Of a stretch of DNA of 6,342 nucleotides, positions 1 to 5,848 are shown piece after piece. Both the position numbers and the translations under genes were made by a program. The DNA comes from Candidatus Gastranaerophilales bacterium (GTDB lineage: Bacteria > Cyanobacteriota > Vampirovibrionia > Gastranaerophilales > Gastranaerophilaceae), in NCBI GenBank assembly GCA_021201175.1, contig JAJQFK010000137.1:1-6342 (forward strand). Direction: 5' to 3'. Numbering within the stretch: position 1 is the stretch's first letter; the number at the start of each line of letters is the position of its first letter. Under the pieces are notes generated by a model. It saw only the letters and a program-made list of their open reading frames with translations, was not told the origin of the DNA and ran no database searches.

Positions 1-1071
1 TATTTTTTTTGAATTTTTTTCTAATTCCGGATAAATTTCTTTATACTGATTGATAACTGTATCAACAATTTCATTTAAAAACGGCAGTTCAAGACCAAGA
101 AGTTTACCATGCCGGAGAGCACGTCTTAAAATCATTCTTAAAACATAGCTTCTTCCCTCATTTCCGGGGGTAATTCCATCGTTAATCATAAAAGTTACAC
201 ATCTTGCGTGATCGGTTATAATTCTTAAAGATATATCGGTTTTTTTATCTTTTTTATATTCAACTTTAGATATATCAGAAACTTTTTTAAGAATGGGGTA
301 TAAAAGGTCAGTTTCAAAAGTGGATTCTTTACCTTGAACAACCATAGCAATACGTTCTAATCCCATACCGGTATCAACATTTTTCTTTTTAAGCGGAGAA
401 AAATTACCTTCTTCATCCTGAAAAAGTTCTGTAAAAACAAGATTCCAAATTTCAACCCAACGGTCGCATTCACATGTCGCAATAGAGCAATTATCACTAC
501 ATTTGAGATGTTCACCCAAATCATAATGAATTTCAGAGCATGGACCGCATGAACCTGTTGCTCCGGGAGGTCCCCAAAAGTTATCTTTTTTCCCTTTTCT
601 TATAACTCGTTCAGGCGGGATTCCAACATCTTTTGTCCAAATTTCATAGGCTTCTTCATCTGATTCATATATTGTAATCCATAATCTGTTAGGGTCGAGT
701 TTTAGATAATTTGTAACAAAATCCCAACTCCAGGGAATAACATCTTTTTTGTAGTAGTCGCCGAATGCGAAATTTCCCAGCATTTCAAAAAATGTATGAT
801 GTCTTGGAGTTCTTCCGACATTTTCAATATCGGAATCCTTTCCGCCCGCTCTGGCGCATTTTTGGCATGATACTGCACGTGCCGGATTATAAGGCGGTTG
901 TTCTAACCCCAAATAATACGGTAAAAACTGAAGCATGCCCGCTGTTGTAAGCAGCACCGTCGGATTATCAGGTACTAAACTGGAACTTGCCACCTCTGTA
1001 GATTGATGTTTATCTCTAAAAAATGATATAAATGCTTTTCTTATTTCATTACCGCTTAATGGAGTTGTCAT
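1..1071 (-). CDS. alaS: Alanine--tRNA ligase, N-terminal part (cut by left window edge)
   Basis: Class II synthetase that charges tRNA(Ala) with alanine in the cytoplasm. The 357 residues present cover the aminoacylation core and run in frame to base 1, so the gene continues outside; the editing and C-terminal domains are not in view. The start of the fold reads EIRKAFISFF and VASSSLVP. Motif 2 is seen as RHHTFFEMLGNFAFGDYY at residues 90-107 and motif 3 as DTGMGLERIA at 233-242. GPPGATGSCGPCSEI at 167-181 is the usual glycine-rich loop. Residues 191-202 hold four cysteines (C191, C195, C200, C202) before DRWVEIWNLVF, an insert I know from clostridial-type AlaS proteins. The ATG at 1071 is chosen because AAGGA lies 7 bases upstream and homologues begin here. 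The ATG five bases further upstream is followed by a stop after one codon. Identification is secure. Confidence 0.97.
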   Translation of the reverse strand, partial: MTTPLSGNEIRKAFISFFRDKHQSTEVASSSLVPDNPTVLLTTAGMLQFLPYYLGLEQPPYNPARAVSCQKCARAGGKDSDIENVGRTPRHHTFFEMLGNFAFGDYYKKDVIPWSWDFVTNYLKLDPNRLWITIYESDEEAYEIWTKDVGIPPERVIRKGKKDNFWGPPGATGSCGPCSEIHYDLGEHLKCSDNCSIATCECDRWVEIWNLVFTELFQDEEGNFSPLKKKNVDTGMGLERIAMVVQGKESTFETDLLYPILKKVSDISKVEYKKDKKTDISLRIITDHARCVTFMINDGITPGNEGRSYVLRMILRRALRHGKLLGLELPFLNEIVDTVINQYKEIYPELEKNSKKI

Positions 1072-1078
1072 TTCATAT

Positions 1079-1112
1079 TCCTTTTTATACGTATTTCTTC
1101 TATATTTTACAA
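1079..1112 (-). promoter_or_regulatory. Ribosome binding site and possible promoter of alaS
   Basis: Read on the minus strand, AAGGA (1079-1083) sits 7 bases before the alaS ATG, a good Shine-Dalgarno position. Overlapping it is a possible promoter: TTGTAA at 1107-1112, a 17-base spacer and TATAAA at 1084-1089. If that promoter were used, transcription would begin around 1077 and leave out the Shine-Dalgarno, so the two readings compete. An upstream start is also possible. The same gap holds a 10-bp palindrome TTTGTACAAA at 1128-1137 of unknown meaning. No rho-independent terminator is visible between the upstream repeat-protein gene and alaS, so read-through is possible. Confidence 0.4.
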
Positions 1113-1170
1113 CAAAAAGGAAAATCGTTTGTACAAAATTCTGTAATTATGTAATGGAATAATGGTGAAA

Positions 1171-3222
1171 TTATACTTCCTGCATATAAATGGTATAAAG
1201 TTTATGTGTTTCTAAATCCTGAGTTTCTTTATATAAAACCTTAAATTGTTGATTTGCTTTATATATTGTTTCATCACTGCCGTATTTTCCCTCGCCGGTA
1301 TCATAAGATTGTGTCATTTCGGATTTTGGATAAACAATGAATTTTACATTTTTATCAGCGTTTGTGTCGCTGAAATTGTTACCTCCACGTAATTCTGCTC
1401 CTCGTTGAGTTTTTGCAAATGACTGAACTCTCGGAGTTTCATATATTTCACCTTCTTTTGGAAAATTTTTAATAAAATCATCTAAATCTTGAATACCCAT
1501 CCATCTTGCAAGTGGTTCGCAATCAGGACTTTTGTATCCGGAACACGCATAAGGCAATAGTTTATTTACATATTTATCAGGAAGTGCATTAACTCCTGTT
1601 ATGTACTTATTCAGCCAGTTAGACGCAAGCGTTCTTACAGACATATTATTATTAACATGTACATCTTGTTGATTAAGTAATTTAACAATATCCGATTTTT
1701 CTTCTTCTGTTATTTGCTGTAATTCTTCCGTACTATCATTTGTTTTTTCAAAACTTAAATTAGAAGATAAAACTTTTAATTTTTCTAATTCATGTTTATA
1801 ATCATTTAACTTAGAACCTTGAATAATATTATATCCGGGGACTTTATATGAAGCCATTTCAAGTGCTTTTGAATATGTTTCATCATCTTCTTTAAGCAAT
1901 GCTTCCGCCTCATAGAATTTTTTTACACCGGCATTGACAGATTGAATAATTTTTTCATATTCTTCATCAGGCAGCTCTTTAATTCTGTAATCAATTGAAT
2001 TCGGATTAACTCCTTTATTTATTAATTCTATAATTCTGGAATAGGTTTTTTCATCATATTGAGAAAACCAACAGGCTTTATCTTCTTCCGTATTTAAGTT
2101 TCTTAATTCCACGGCGCGTTGATATGCATTATCATCAAGTTTTGCCATTTCGCATATATTTGATAATTCAGAAGCAAGTGCTTTATTTGTAACTTCAATA
2201 GCTCGATTACGTTGAGCTTCACTCATATATTGAAATTCTTCAATATATCCTCCGTCACTACACTGGTCTTTTGTTACTCTGTAACCGTTATTAATGAGTT
2301 CCATTAATAATTTTACAGATTGTTCATCTTGATTACATGTATCAGAAATAAATTTGTTTTTGTATTGGAAGTATCCATTGCCTAATTTCTCAAAAACGGG
2401 AGTTTCCAACAGATTTTTTGTATTTTCGTAATAATTATCATCCCCTTTTACTATGGGTATAATATAAGAATCATAACCCAACGAAGGAATTAAATTTAAT
2501 GCTTTATCTAATTGATTTTCAGTTAGATTATATAATTCTTGAGCATTAGACCCCGTTATGCTGCCGCCGGAAGTTCTAAATTTTAATAATTTTTCGTATT
2601 TATCATCTTCTAATTGTGCAAAATCACAAGCGTAAGGAATATAAAAAGAATCTTTTCCCGCCGCTAAAAATTTCTTTGTTTTTTCAAATTGTTCTTGATT
2701 TAAATCTTGAATTTTAGAAAAATCCGAATGTCTGCTGCAATCACCATTATTTTTTATTAATTCAACAGTTCTGAGAAATGTATCATCATCATATTTTTCA
2801 AGACTTTGGGCTATTGATTTATAATCATCTGCAGGATTTAGCGATTTAAGAATTTCTAATTTTTCTTGTTCTGTTAATGGTTCAATAAAGTTAACTTCTT
2901 CATTTTTTGCTTCTTCAATGTCACTGTTTAATTCTGTATTTACACATCCTTCATTATCTTCCGAAACTGTCGAAGAACATTCTTGCTGCGGTGGTTTAGA
3001 ACCGGCAGAAGAATGAGCGCATAGATTAGATATTATAAAACTTGTCAGTTTACCTCCAAACGAATCGGGGGCTTTCTTTTGTTTTTTATCTATAATTATT
3101 TCATCACAGATTGGCTTTTTCAAATAATTATTTGAAACTTTTGTTTCTTGTTTGTTTGTCTGTTTGCAGCCGGTAATGTTATTTATATTAAAAATCTTAT
3201 TCATTTTTGATATACCTGACAT
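1171..3222 (-). CDS. Large helical-repeat protein with a C-terminal ADP-ribosyltransferase-like domain
   Basis: I do not recognise a named family for the whole 683-residue protein. Residues 1-114 are a polar, low-complexity head with no signal peptide or membrane segment. Residues 115-471 are about a dozen repeats of roughly 27-37 residues with the pattern L-x-D-x-x-Y-x-x-A-x-x-L (KLDDNAYQRAVEL at 361, QYDEKTYSRIIEL at 388, ELPDEEYEKIIQ at 416), predicted helical. A charged linker, 472-515, follows. Residues about 535-683 look like an ART fold: PLARWMG with R573 as the R motif, QSFAKTQ at 600-606 in the STS position, and GSDETIY at 648-654 ending in E651, followed by the QQFKVLY and YTIYMQEV strands typical of ART C-termini. 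The first residue of the usual E/Q-x-E is Ser649, so activity is uncertain. ATG 3222 lacks a Shine-Dalgarno; Met7 (3204) has AGGT nine bases upstream and is an equal alternative. The gene lies 99 bases upstream of alaS on the same strand. Confidence 0.8.
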   Translation of the reverse strand: MSGISKMNKIFNINNITGCKQTNKQETKVSNNYLKKPICDEIIIDKKQKKAPDSFGGKLTSFIISNLCAHSSAGSKPPQQECSSTVSEDNEGCVNTELNSDIEEAKNEEVNFIEPLTEQEKLEILKSLNPADDYKSIAQSLEKYDDDTFLRTVELIKNNGDCSRHSDFSKIQDLNQEQFEKTKKFLAAGKDSFYIPYACDFAQLEDDKYEKLLKFRTSGGSITGSNAQELYNLTENQLDKALNLIPSLGYDSYIIPIVKGDDNYYENTKNLLETPVFEKLGNGYFQYKNKFISDTCNQDEQSVKLLMELINNGYRVTKDQCSDGGYIEEFQYMSEAQRNRAIEVTNKALASELSNICEMAKLDDNAYQRAVELRNLNTEEDKACWFSQYDEKTYSRIIELINKGVNPNSIDYRIKELPDEEYEKIIQSVNAGVKKFYEAEALLKEDDETYSKALEMASYKVPGYNIIQGSKLNDYKHELEKLKVLSSNLSFEKTNDSTEELQQITEEEKSDIVKLLNQQDVHVNNNMSVRTLASNWLNKYITGVNALPDKYVNKLLPYACSGYKSPDCEPLARWMGIQDLDDFIKNFPKEGEIYETPRVQSFAKTQRGAELRGGNNFSDTNADKNVKFIVYPKSEMTQSYDTGEGKYGSDETIYKANQQFKVLYKETQDLETHKLYTIYMQEV

Positions 3223-3227
3223 TTAAT

Positions 3228-3233
3228 ACTATA
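3228..3233 (-). promoter_or_regulatory. Possible -10 box just before the repeat/ART gene
   Basis: On the minus strand TATAGT lies five bases before the first ATG (3220-3222). A transcript from it would start at or next to that ATG: either leaderless from Met1, or with an 18-base leader carrying AGGT before Met7. I see no convincing -35 box at the proper distance, and the region is so A+T-rich that a chance match is likely. Confidence 0.3.
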
Positions 3234-3292
3234 AATATATAAAGAGGTTTATATTTTAAAAATTGCCGATAAATAATAAGAATTTTACACAA

Positions 3293-3330
3293 TACAAAAA
3301 AATGCTTACACAAGTAAGCATTTTTTGTAT
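3293..3330 (-). terminator. Rho-independent terminator after the CopG-type gene
   Basis: An inverted repeat with TGCTTAC (3303-3309), loop ACAA and GTAAGCA (3314-3320) is extended by A/T pairs on both sides and closes with ATAC/GTAT, with one unpaired A. Read on the minus strand, the stem is followed by a run of seven T, 43 bases after the stop of the CopG-type gene. The run of six T on the other side means it could also work on the plus strand. It separates the CopG-type gene from the repeat/ART gene. Confidence 0.85.
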
Positions 3331-3372
3331 TTCCCCAATTTTTCCCTAGTCTGTAGTACGCTCTTAAATTTT

Positions 3373-3561
3373 CTAATCCAGTAATGTTTCCAGAATACTT
3401 GCGTTTTTTATAGCAATCGCATTCTGTTTTACTTTTTGCTTATGTATATAAGTTCTTAACGCTTCACGAATTAACTCGCTTCGAGTACGATTTTCTCCTT
3501 CTGCAACTTCATCAATCCTTGTTAAAAATTCTTCCGGCATTGAAATTAAAACCCGTGCCAT
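3373..3561 (-). CDS. Ribbon-helix-helix (CopG-type) DNA-binding protein, 62 residues
   Basis: A small transcriptional regulator or antitoxin-type protein of the Arc/MetJ/CopG fold, which binds operator DNA as a dimer through a paired beta strand. The strand is MARVLISMPEEFLTRIDEVA. It is followed by helix A, the turn GENRTRSELIREALR with the conserved R-S-E-L-I-R-E-A core, and a charged tail of about 24 residues (HKQKVKQNAIAIKN) ending ILETLLD. The ATG at 3561 is chosen over the in-frame ATG 30 bases upstream, because AGAGGA stands 7 bases before it and the fold begins at that methionine. The extra residues of the longer form come from leader sequence. The tail could carry a toxin-binding segment as in type II antitoxins, but no toxin gene is next to it. 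A role in repressing its own promoter is typical of the family and is inferred. Confidence 0.85.
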   Translation of the reverse strand: MARVLISMPEEFLTRIDEVAEGENRTRSELIREALRTYIHKQKVKQNAIAIKNASILETLLD

Positions 3562-3568
3562 TTTGTAT

Positions 3569-3574
3569 TCCTCT
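3569..3574 (-). promoter_or_regulatory. Ribosome binding site deciding the CopG-type start
   Basis: AGAGGA on the minus strand, 7 bases before the ATG at 3561. The longer reading frame that starts at 3591 has no such site, so the shorter protein is preferred. Confidence 0.75.
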
Positions 3575-3591
3575 TTTTTGTCTGCTCTCAT

Positions 3592-3825
3592 ATATATAAA
3601 AACAAATTAAAAACAAAAATTGCATACAAAGTATATAAAATTTACAAAATACTTAACATTATTCTATTTGCGTGCTTTACAATCTTAACATTTGCTCTTT
3701 ATGGAATAATCTGATTAAAAGCGCAACATGGATAACTGCAAGTTCACAAGTTTCGCCATAGCCCAACTTTTCATTTTGTAAATCATCCTCACTACGTTTC
3801 GGTATTTAATGCTGACTTTAAATAT
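3592..3825. other. Gene-poor spacer with a possible gene remnant or dispersed element
   Basis: The half next to the CopG-type gene (3592-3670) is nearly pure A/T and probably holds that gene's promoter, though no clear -35/-10 pair stands out. The other part, about 3719-3805, is visibly richer in G and C. On the minus strand, 3680-3805 is open for 42 codons without ATG, GTG or TTG at its beginning. It reads as plausible protein (for example NEKLGYGETCELAVIHVALL) and ends with a stop at 3677-3679. In another minus frame a 23-codon ORF (3715-3786) overlaps it. A decayed gene end or a copy of a dispersed repeat would explain this. No terminator hairpin for the activase gene was found here. Confidence 0.4.
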
Positions 3826-4536
3826 TTATAACATTAATCCTTCGCAAAGCAGAAATCTGCCAAGAGGTATAACCTGCGAATACCGGCTTAATGATTCAAC
3901 AAAGCATTTATTTTCGCAAAATCCGCCGGATAAATATATTTTCTCCGGTTTCTTTGCAAATACCCACGCATTAAAGGCGATTCCGTGTACAAACTTAGAT
4001 ATTGCCAAATTGGGATTTATTCCTTTTGCTATATCGTCCATTATTTTTTCTAAACCGAATATTCCGCAGGTTATTACATATTTTTCTTCTGAAAATTCAA
4101 GATTTTTAGTTTCTATATTATAAAATTTTAGCAGCATTTCAATAGTAGCCCCTGTGGAACTTGAACAAGAACTATTCCAGTCTAAATCTTTAAATTTACC
4201 GTCTTTAAATTGCGCCCATTTTGAATCTCTGCTTCCCATATCCAATATTATTGCGTTATCTTCATTAATTTTTTTTCTGAATCCGTTTATAAGTGCAATT
4301 ACTTCATTTTCATAGTCATTTTTGCTGTTGAGCATATTATAAGACATGTGACCCGTTGCTTTATCAAATCTAAAATTAATATTTTTCAGCATAGAAGATG
4401 GTATCACATAATAATTAAAGCCATTTTCATTTTTAATAATATAATTTTTGAAATCCTTCATTAATGAGGAGGTTTCTTTTTCTAATATTTTTGCCCAGGT
4501 TGTACCTGCATCAAGTACTATGTTATTTTTTATCAT
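3826..4536 (-). CDS. BadF/HgdC-type ATPase, CoA-dehydratase-type activase
   Basis: ASKHA-fold ATPase related to the activators of 2-hydroxyacyl-CoA dehydratases and benzoyl-CoA reductases. In that family a homodimer with one [4Fe-4S] cluster at its interface passes an electron to the partner enzyme on ATP hydrolysis. Visible motifs are phosphate-1 VLDAGTTWAKI (7-17), second phosphate loop ILDMGSRDSKW (97-107), NSSCSSSTGA (121-130) and ITCGIFGLEKI (155-165). The adenosine-site YLSGGFCEN lies at 201-209. C124 and C157 line up with the two cluster cysteines of HgdC, so Fe-S binding is likely kept. At 236 residues it is slightly shorter than the usual 255-270. Its ATG overlaps the stop of the upstream gene (ATGA), with GAGG five bases before. 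No dehydratase subunits of ordinary size are near, so the target is unknown; the upstream protein is the first candidate. Confidence 0.85.
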   Translation of the reverse strand: MIKNNIVLDAGTTWAKILEKETSSLMKDFKNYIIKNENGFNYYVIPSSMLKNINFRFDKATGHMSYNMLNSKNDYENEVIALINGFRKKINEDNAIILDMGSRDSKWAQFKDGKFKDLDWNSSCSSSTGATIEMLLKFYNIETKNLEFSEEKYVITCGIFGLEKIMDDIAKGINPNLAISKFVHGIAFNAWVFAKKPEKIYLSGGFCENKCFVESLSRYSQVIPLGRFLLCEGLML

Positions 4537-5261
4537 CTAAGCCTCAAAAATGCTTCTATTTTTGCTTTTGTTGAATTTGTTGCTTTATCATCAATATCAA
4601 TGAACAGACCGTTGTATTTATCCGCAAGATATTTGGCGAGCTGCGCTTTTGAGCAAAACGATTGTGAATAAAATACTGTAGGTACATCTTTATCTACATA
4701 CATTTCAAGATTTATATCAGCCGGAGTCATTGCTTCAACACATCTTGTCCAGCCGTATACATGGGTTTCATCGGGGAATAATTCAAGAATAGATAAATCA
4801 TTTGGCGGAACTCCCCAAAATCCGAATTTTGCCTTACATTGCTTTAAATTTTCAACGGATATTTCATCGTATATCCCTCTTGTTATAAGTTCTATTTTCT
4901 GTTTTAGCGGAATACAAGACGATGAAATTTTAACTTCTTTTTTATAAAGATTGTCTTCAAATATACTTGAAATTACGGGGAATCCCGAATCTTTTAAAAT
5001 TTCGTATGCGAACCAACCGCTGTCGCATTTATCTTTGCCTATCGGGGCAAGAATCACTAATAATTCACTTCTTAAATAATATGCACAGTTAATTATGTTT
5101 TTGATTATAGAACAGTATGATTCCGGCAGTATATCTTGTTTTGGATAACCATAATCTATATCAAAATCAACCCATACTGCCATAGGGTACAATTGTTTAT
5201 ATTTTTTTATTAATTCAGGATGAGGATACCCCCAGAATCCTATTATTTTTTTTACATTCAT
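4533..5261 (-). CDS. Protein of unknown function with duplicated GFWG motif, partner of the activase
   Basis: I do not recognise this 242-residue protein. It seems to consist of two related alpha/beta halves: one opens with KKIIGFWGYPHPEL (residues 4-17) and the other with AKFGFWGVPPNDL (144-156). Other notable stretches are ILAPIGKDKCDSGWFAYEIL (70-89), HVYGWTRCVEA (167-177), VPTVFYSQSFCSKAQLAKYL (193-212) and LFIDIDD (219-225). Cysteines at 50, 59, 79, 116, 142, 174 and 203 could include metal or cluster ligands. There is no signal peptide or membrane segment, so it is probably cytosolic. The ATG at 5261 is preferred over the in-frame GTG at 5303, because the motif begins right after it, the longer form has no ribosome site, and its extra codons overlap a TATAAT box. 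The 4-base overlap with the activase gene indicates translational coupling. A very divergent 2-hydroxyacyl-CoA dehydratase subunit is one possibility, unproven. Confidence 0.7.
   Translation of the reverse strand: MNVKKIIGFWGYPHPELIKKYKQLYPMAVWVDFDIDYGYPKQDILPESYCSIIKNIINCAYYLRSELLVILAPIGKDKCDSGWFAYEILKDSGFPVISSIFEDNLYKKEVKISSSCIPLKQKIELITRGIYDEISVENLKQCKAKFGFWGVPPNDLSILELFPDETHVYGWTRCVEAMTPADINLEMYVDKDVPTVFYSQSFCSKAQLAKYLADKYNGLFIDIDDKATNSTKAKIEAFLRLR
4542..4545 (-). promoter_or_regulatory. Ribosome binding site of the activase gene, inside the upstream gene
   Basis: GAGG on the minus strand, five bases before the activase ATG and inside the last codons of the preceding gene. Together with the ATGA overlap it supports coupled translation of the two genes. 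Confidence 0.6.
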
Positions 5262-5267
5262 AAATAA

Positions 5268-5273
5268 ATTATA
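5268..5273 (-). promoter_or_regulatory. Promoter -10 box for the leftward operon, predicted leaderless
   Basis: On the minus strand the exact box TATAAT is followed by TTATTT and then the ATG at 5261, so transcription should begin at the start codon. No Shine-Dalgarno precedes this ATG. A weak TTGTAA at 5294-5299 is 20 bases upstream of the box; with the overlapping TATTAT (5271-5276) the spacing becomes 17, giving a leader of only a few bases. Confidence 0.55.
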
Positions 5274-5305
5274 ATATAAATGATGCTTTTTATTTACAAT
5301 CACTG

Positions 5306-5311
5306 TATAAT
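5306..5311 (+). promoter_or_regulatory. Promoter -10 box for the Nudix-HAD operon, predicted leaderless
   Basis: The exact box TATAAT is followed by six T and then the ATG at 5318, so the expected transcription start falls on the A of the start codon. There is no Shine-Dalgarno before the ATG. I see no good -35 box at 16-18 bases upstream. It faces away from the matching box at 5268-5273 on the other strand. Confidence 0.55.
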
Positions 5312-5317
5312 TTTTTT

Positions 5318-5848
5318 ATGGATAAATTATTTGAAAAAACACTCGATTCAAAAGAAATATATAATGGAAAAGTATTCAGAATAACTTGTGATGATGTTGA
5401 ACTTTCCGACGGATATAAAACAAAGCGCGAGGTTGTACATCATGGCGGCGGAGTAGTTATTGCGGCTGAAAATAACAATAAAATTTTAATGGTGCGGCAA
5501 TTCCGTTATCCTGCAAATAATGTTTTGCTTGAACTACCTGCGGGCAAACTCGATAAAAACGGCGAAGATGTTCTTTCTGCCGCCAAAAGAGAACTTGAAG
5601 AAGAAACAGGTTATATTGCTCAAAATTGGGAATCTTTGGGATTTATTTGGACAAGCCCCGGATTTTGCAGTGAAAAACTTTTTTTGTTTAAAGCTTCAAA
5701 TCTTTCTTTTAAAGGTCAGCACTTAGATGAAGGAGAAATTTTAAATTTTATCGAAATTGATAAAACAGAGGTTTTTAATATGATAAAAGACGGGCGAATC
5801 AGCGATTCAAAAACAATTGCAGCAATTGGGAGGGCATTTTTATTATGA
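5318..5848 (+). CDS. ADP-ribose pyrophosphatase, Nudix hydrolase
   Basis: Cytosolic Nudix enzyme expected to cleave ADP-ribose, and perhaps other nucleoside diphosphate sugars, to AMP and ribose 5-phosphate. The 176 residues match the usual length of bacterial ADP-ribose pyrophosphatases, and the N-terminal domain (KTLDSKEIYNGKVFRI) is typical of them. Characteristic segments are KREVVHHGGGVVI (36-48), MVRQFRYP (58-65), LELPAGKL (71-78), Nudix helix RELEEETGY (91-99), TSPGFCSEKLFLF (112-124) and LDEGEI (136-141). E95 and E96 are in the metal-binding positions. The Nudix box has six rather than five residues between its first G (76) and the first E (83), a one-residue insertion in the loop. 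The SPG-F motif after the box supports ADP-ribose rather than Ap4A or mutT-type substrates. Its stop overlaps the start of the HAD gene (ATGA), so the two are an operon. Confidence 0.92.
   Translation: MDKLFEKTLDSKEIYNGKVFRITCDDVELSDGYKTKREVVHHGGGVVIAAENNNKILMVRQFRYPANNVLLELPAGKLDKNGEDVLSAAKRELEEETGYIAQNWESLGFIWTSPGFCSEKLFLFKASNLSFKGQHLDEGEILNFIEIDKTEVFNMIKDGRISDSKTIAAIGRAFLL
5828..5834 (+). promoter_or_regulatory. Ribosome binding site of the HAD gene, inside the Nudix gene
   Basis: GGGAGGG lies in the last codons of the Nudix gene, ten bases before the ATG at 5845. The distance is somewhat long but fits this ATG better than the next in-frame ATG at 5854. Confidence 0.5.

Noticed and set aside
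765..950. 61-codon plus-strand ORF
   Set aside because: It is antisense to the conserved motif 2 region of alaS.
1128..1137. Palindrome TTTGTACAAA upstream of alaS
   Set aside because: It is too short and A/T-rich to claim an operator, with no second copy seen in the window.
3715..3786. 23-codon minus-strand ORF starting with ATG
   Set aside because: The ribosome-site-like GAGG is directly next to the first ATG and too far from the next one, and the product has no recognisable features. It is described only as part of the spacer.
3809..4123. 104-codon plus-strand ORF
   Set aside because: It lies opposite the activase gene, which has clear family motifs, and the translation shows no recognisable features.
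5520..5726. 68-codon plus-strand ORF
   Set aside because: It is a frame-shifted shadow inside the Nudix gene.
1171..5848. Functional link between the ART-like protein and the ADP-ribose pyrophosphatase (NAD or ADP-ribose turnover)
   Set aside because: The genes are over 2 kb apart on opposite strands with unrelated genes between them. ADP-ribose pyrophosphatases are common housekeeping genes, so proximity is weak evidence.
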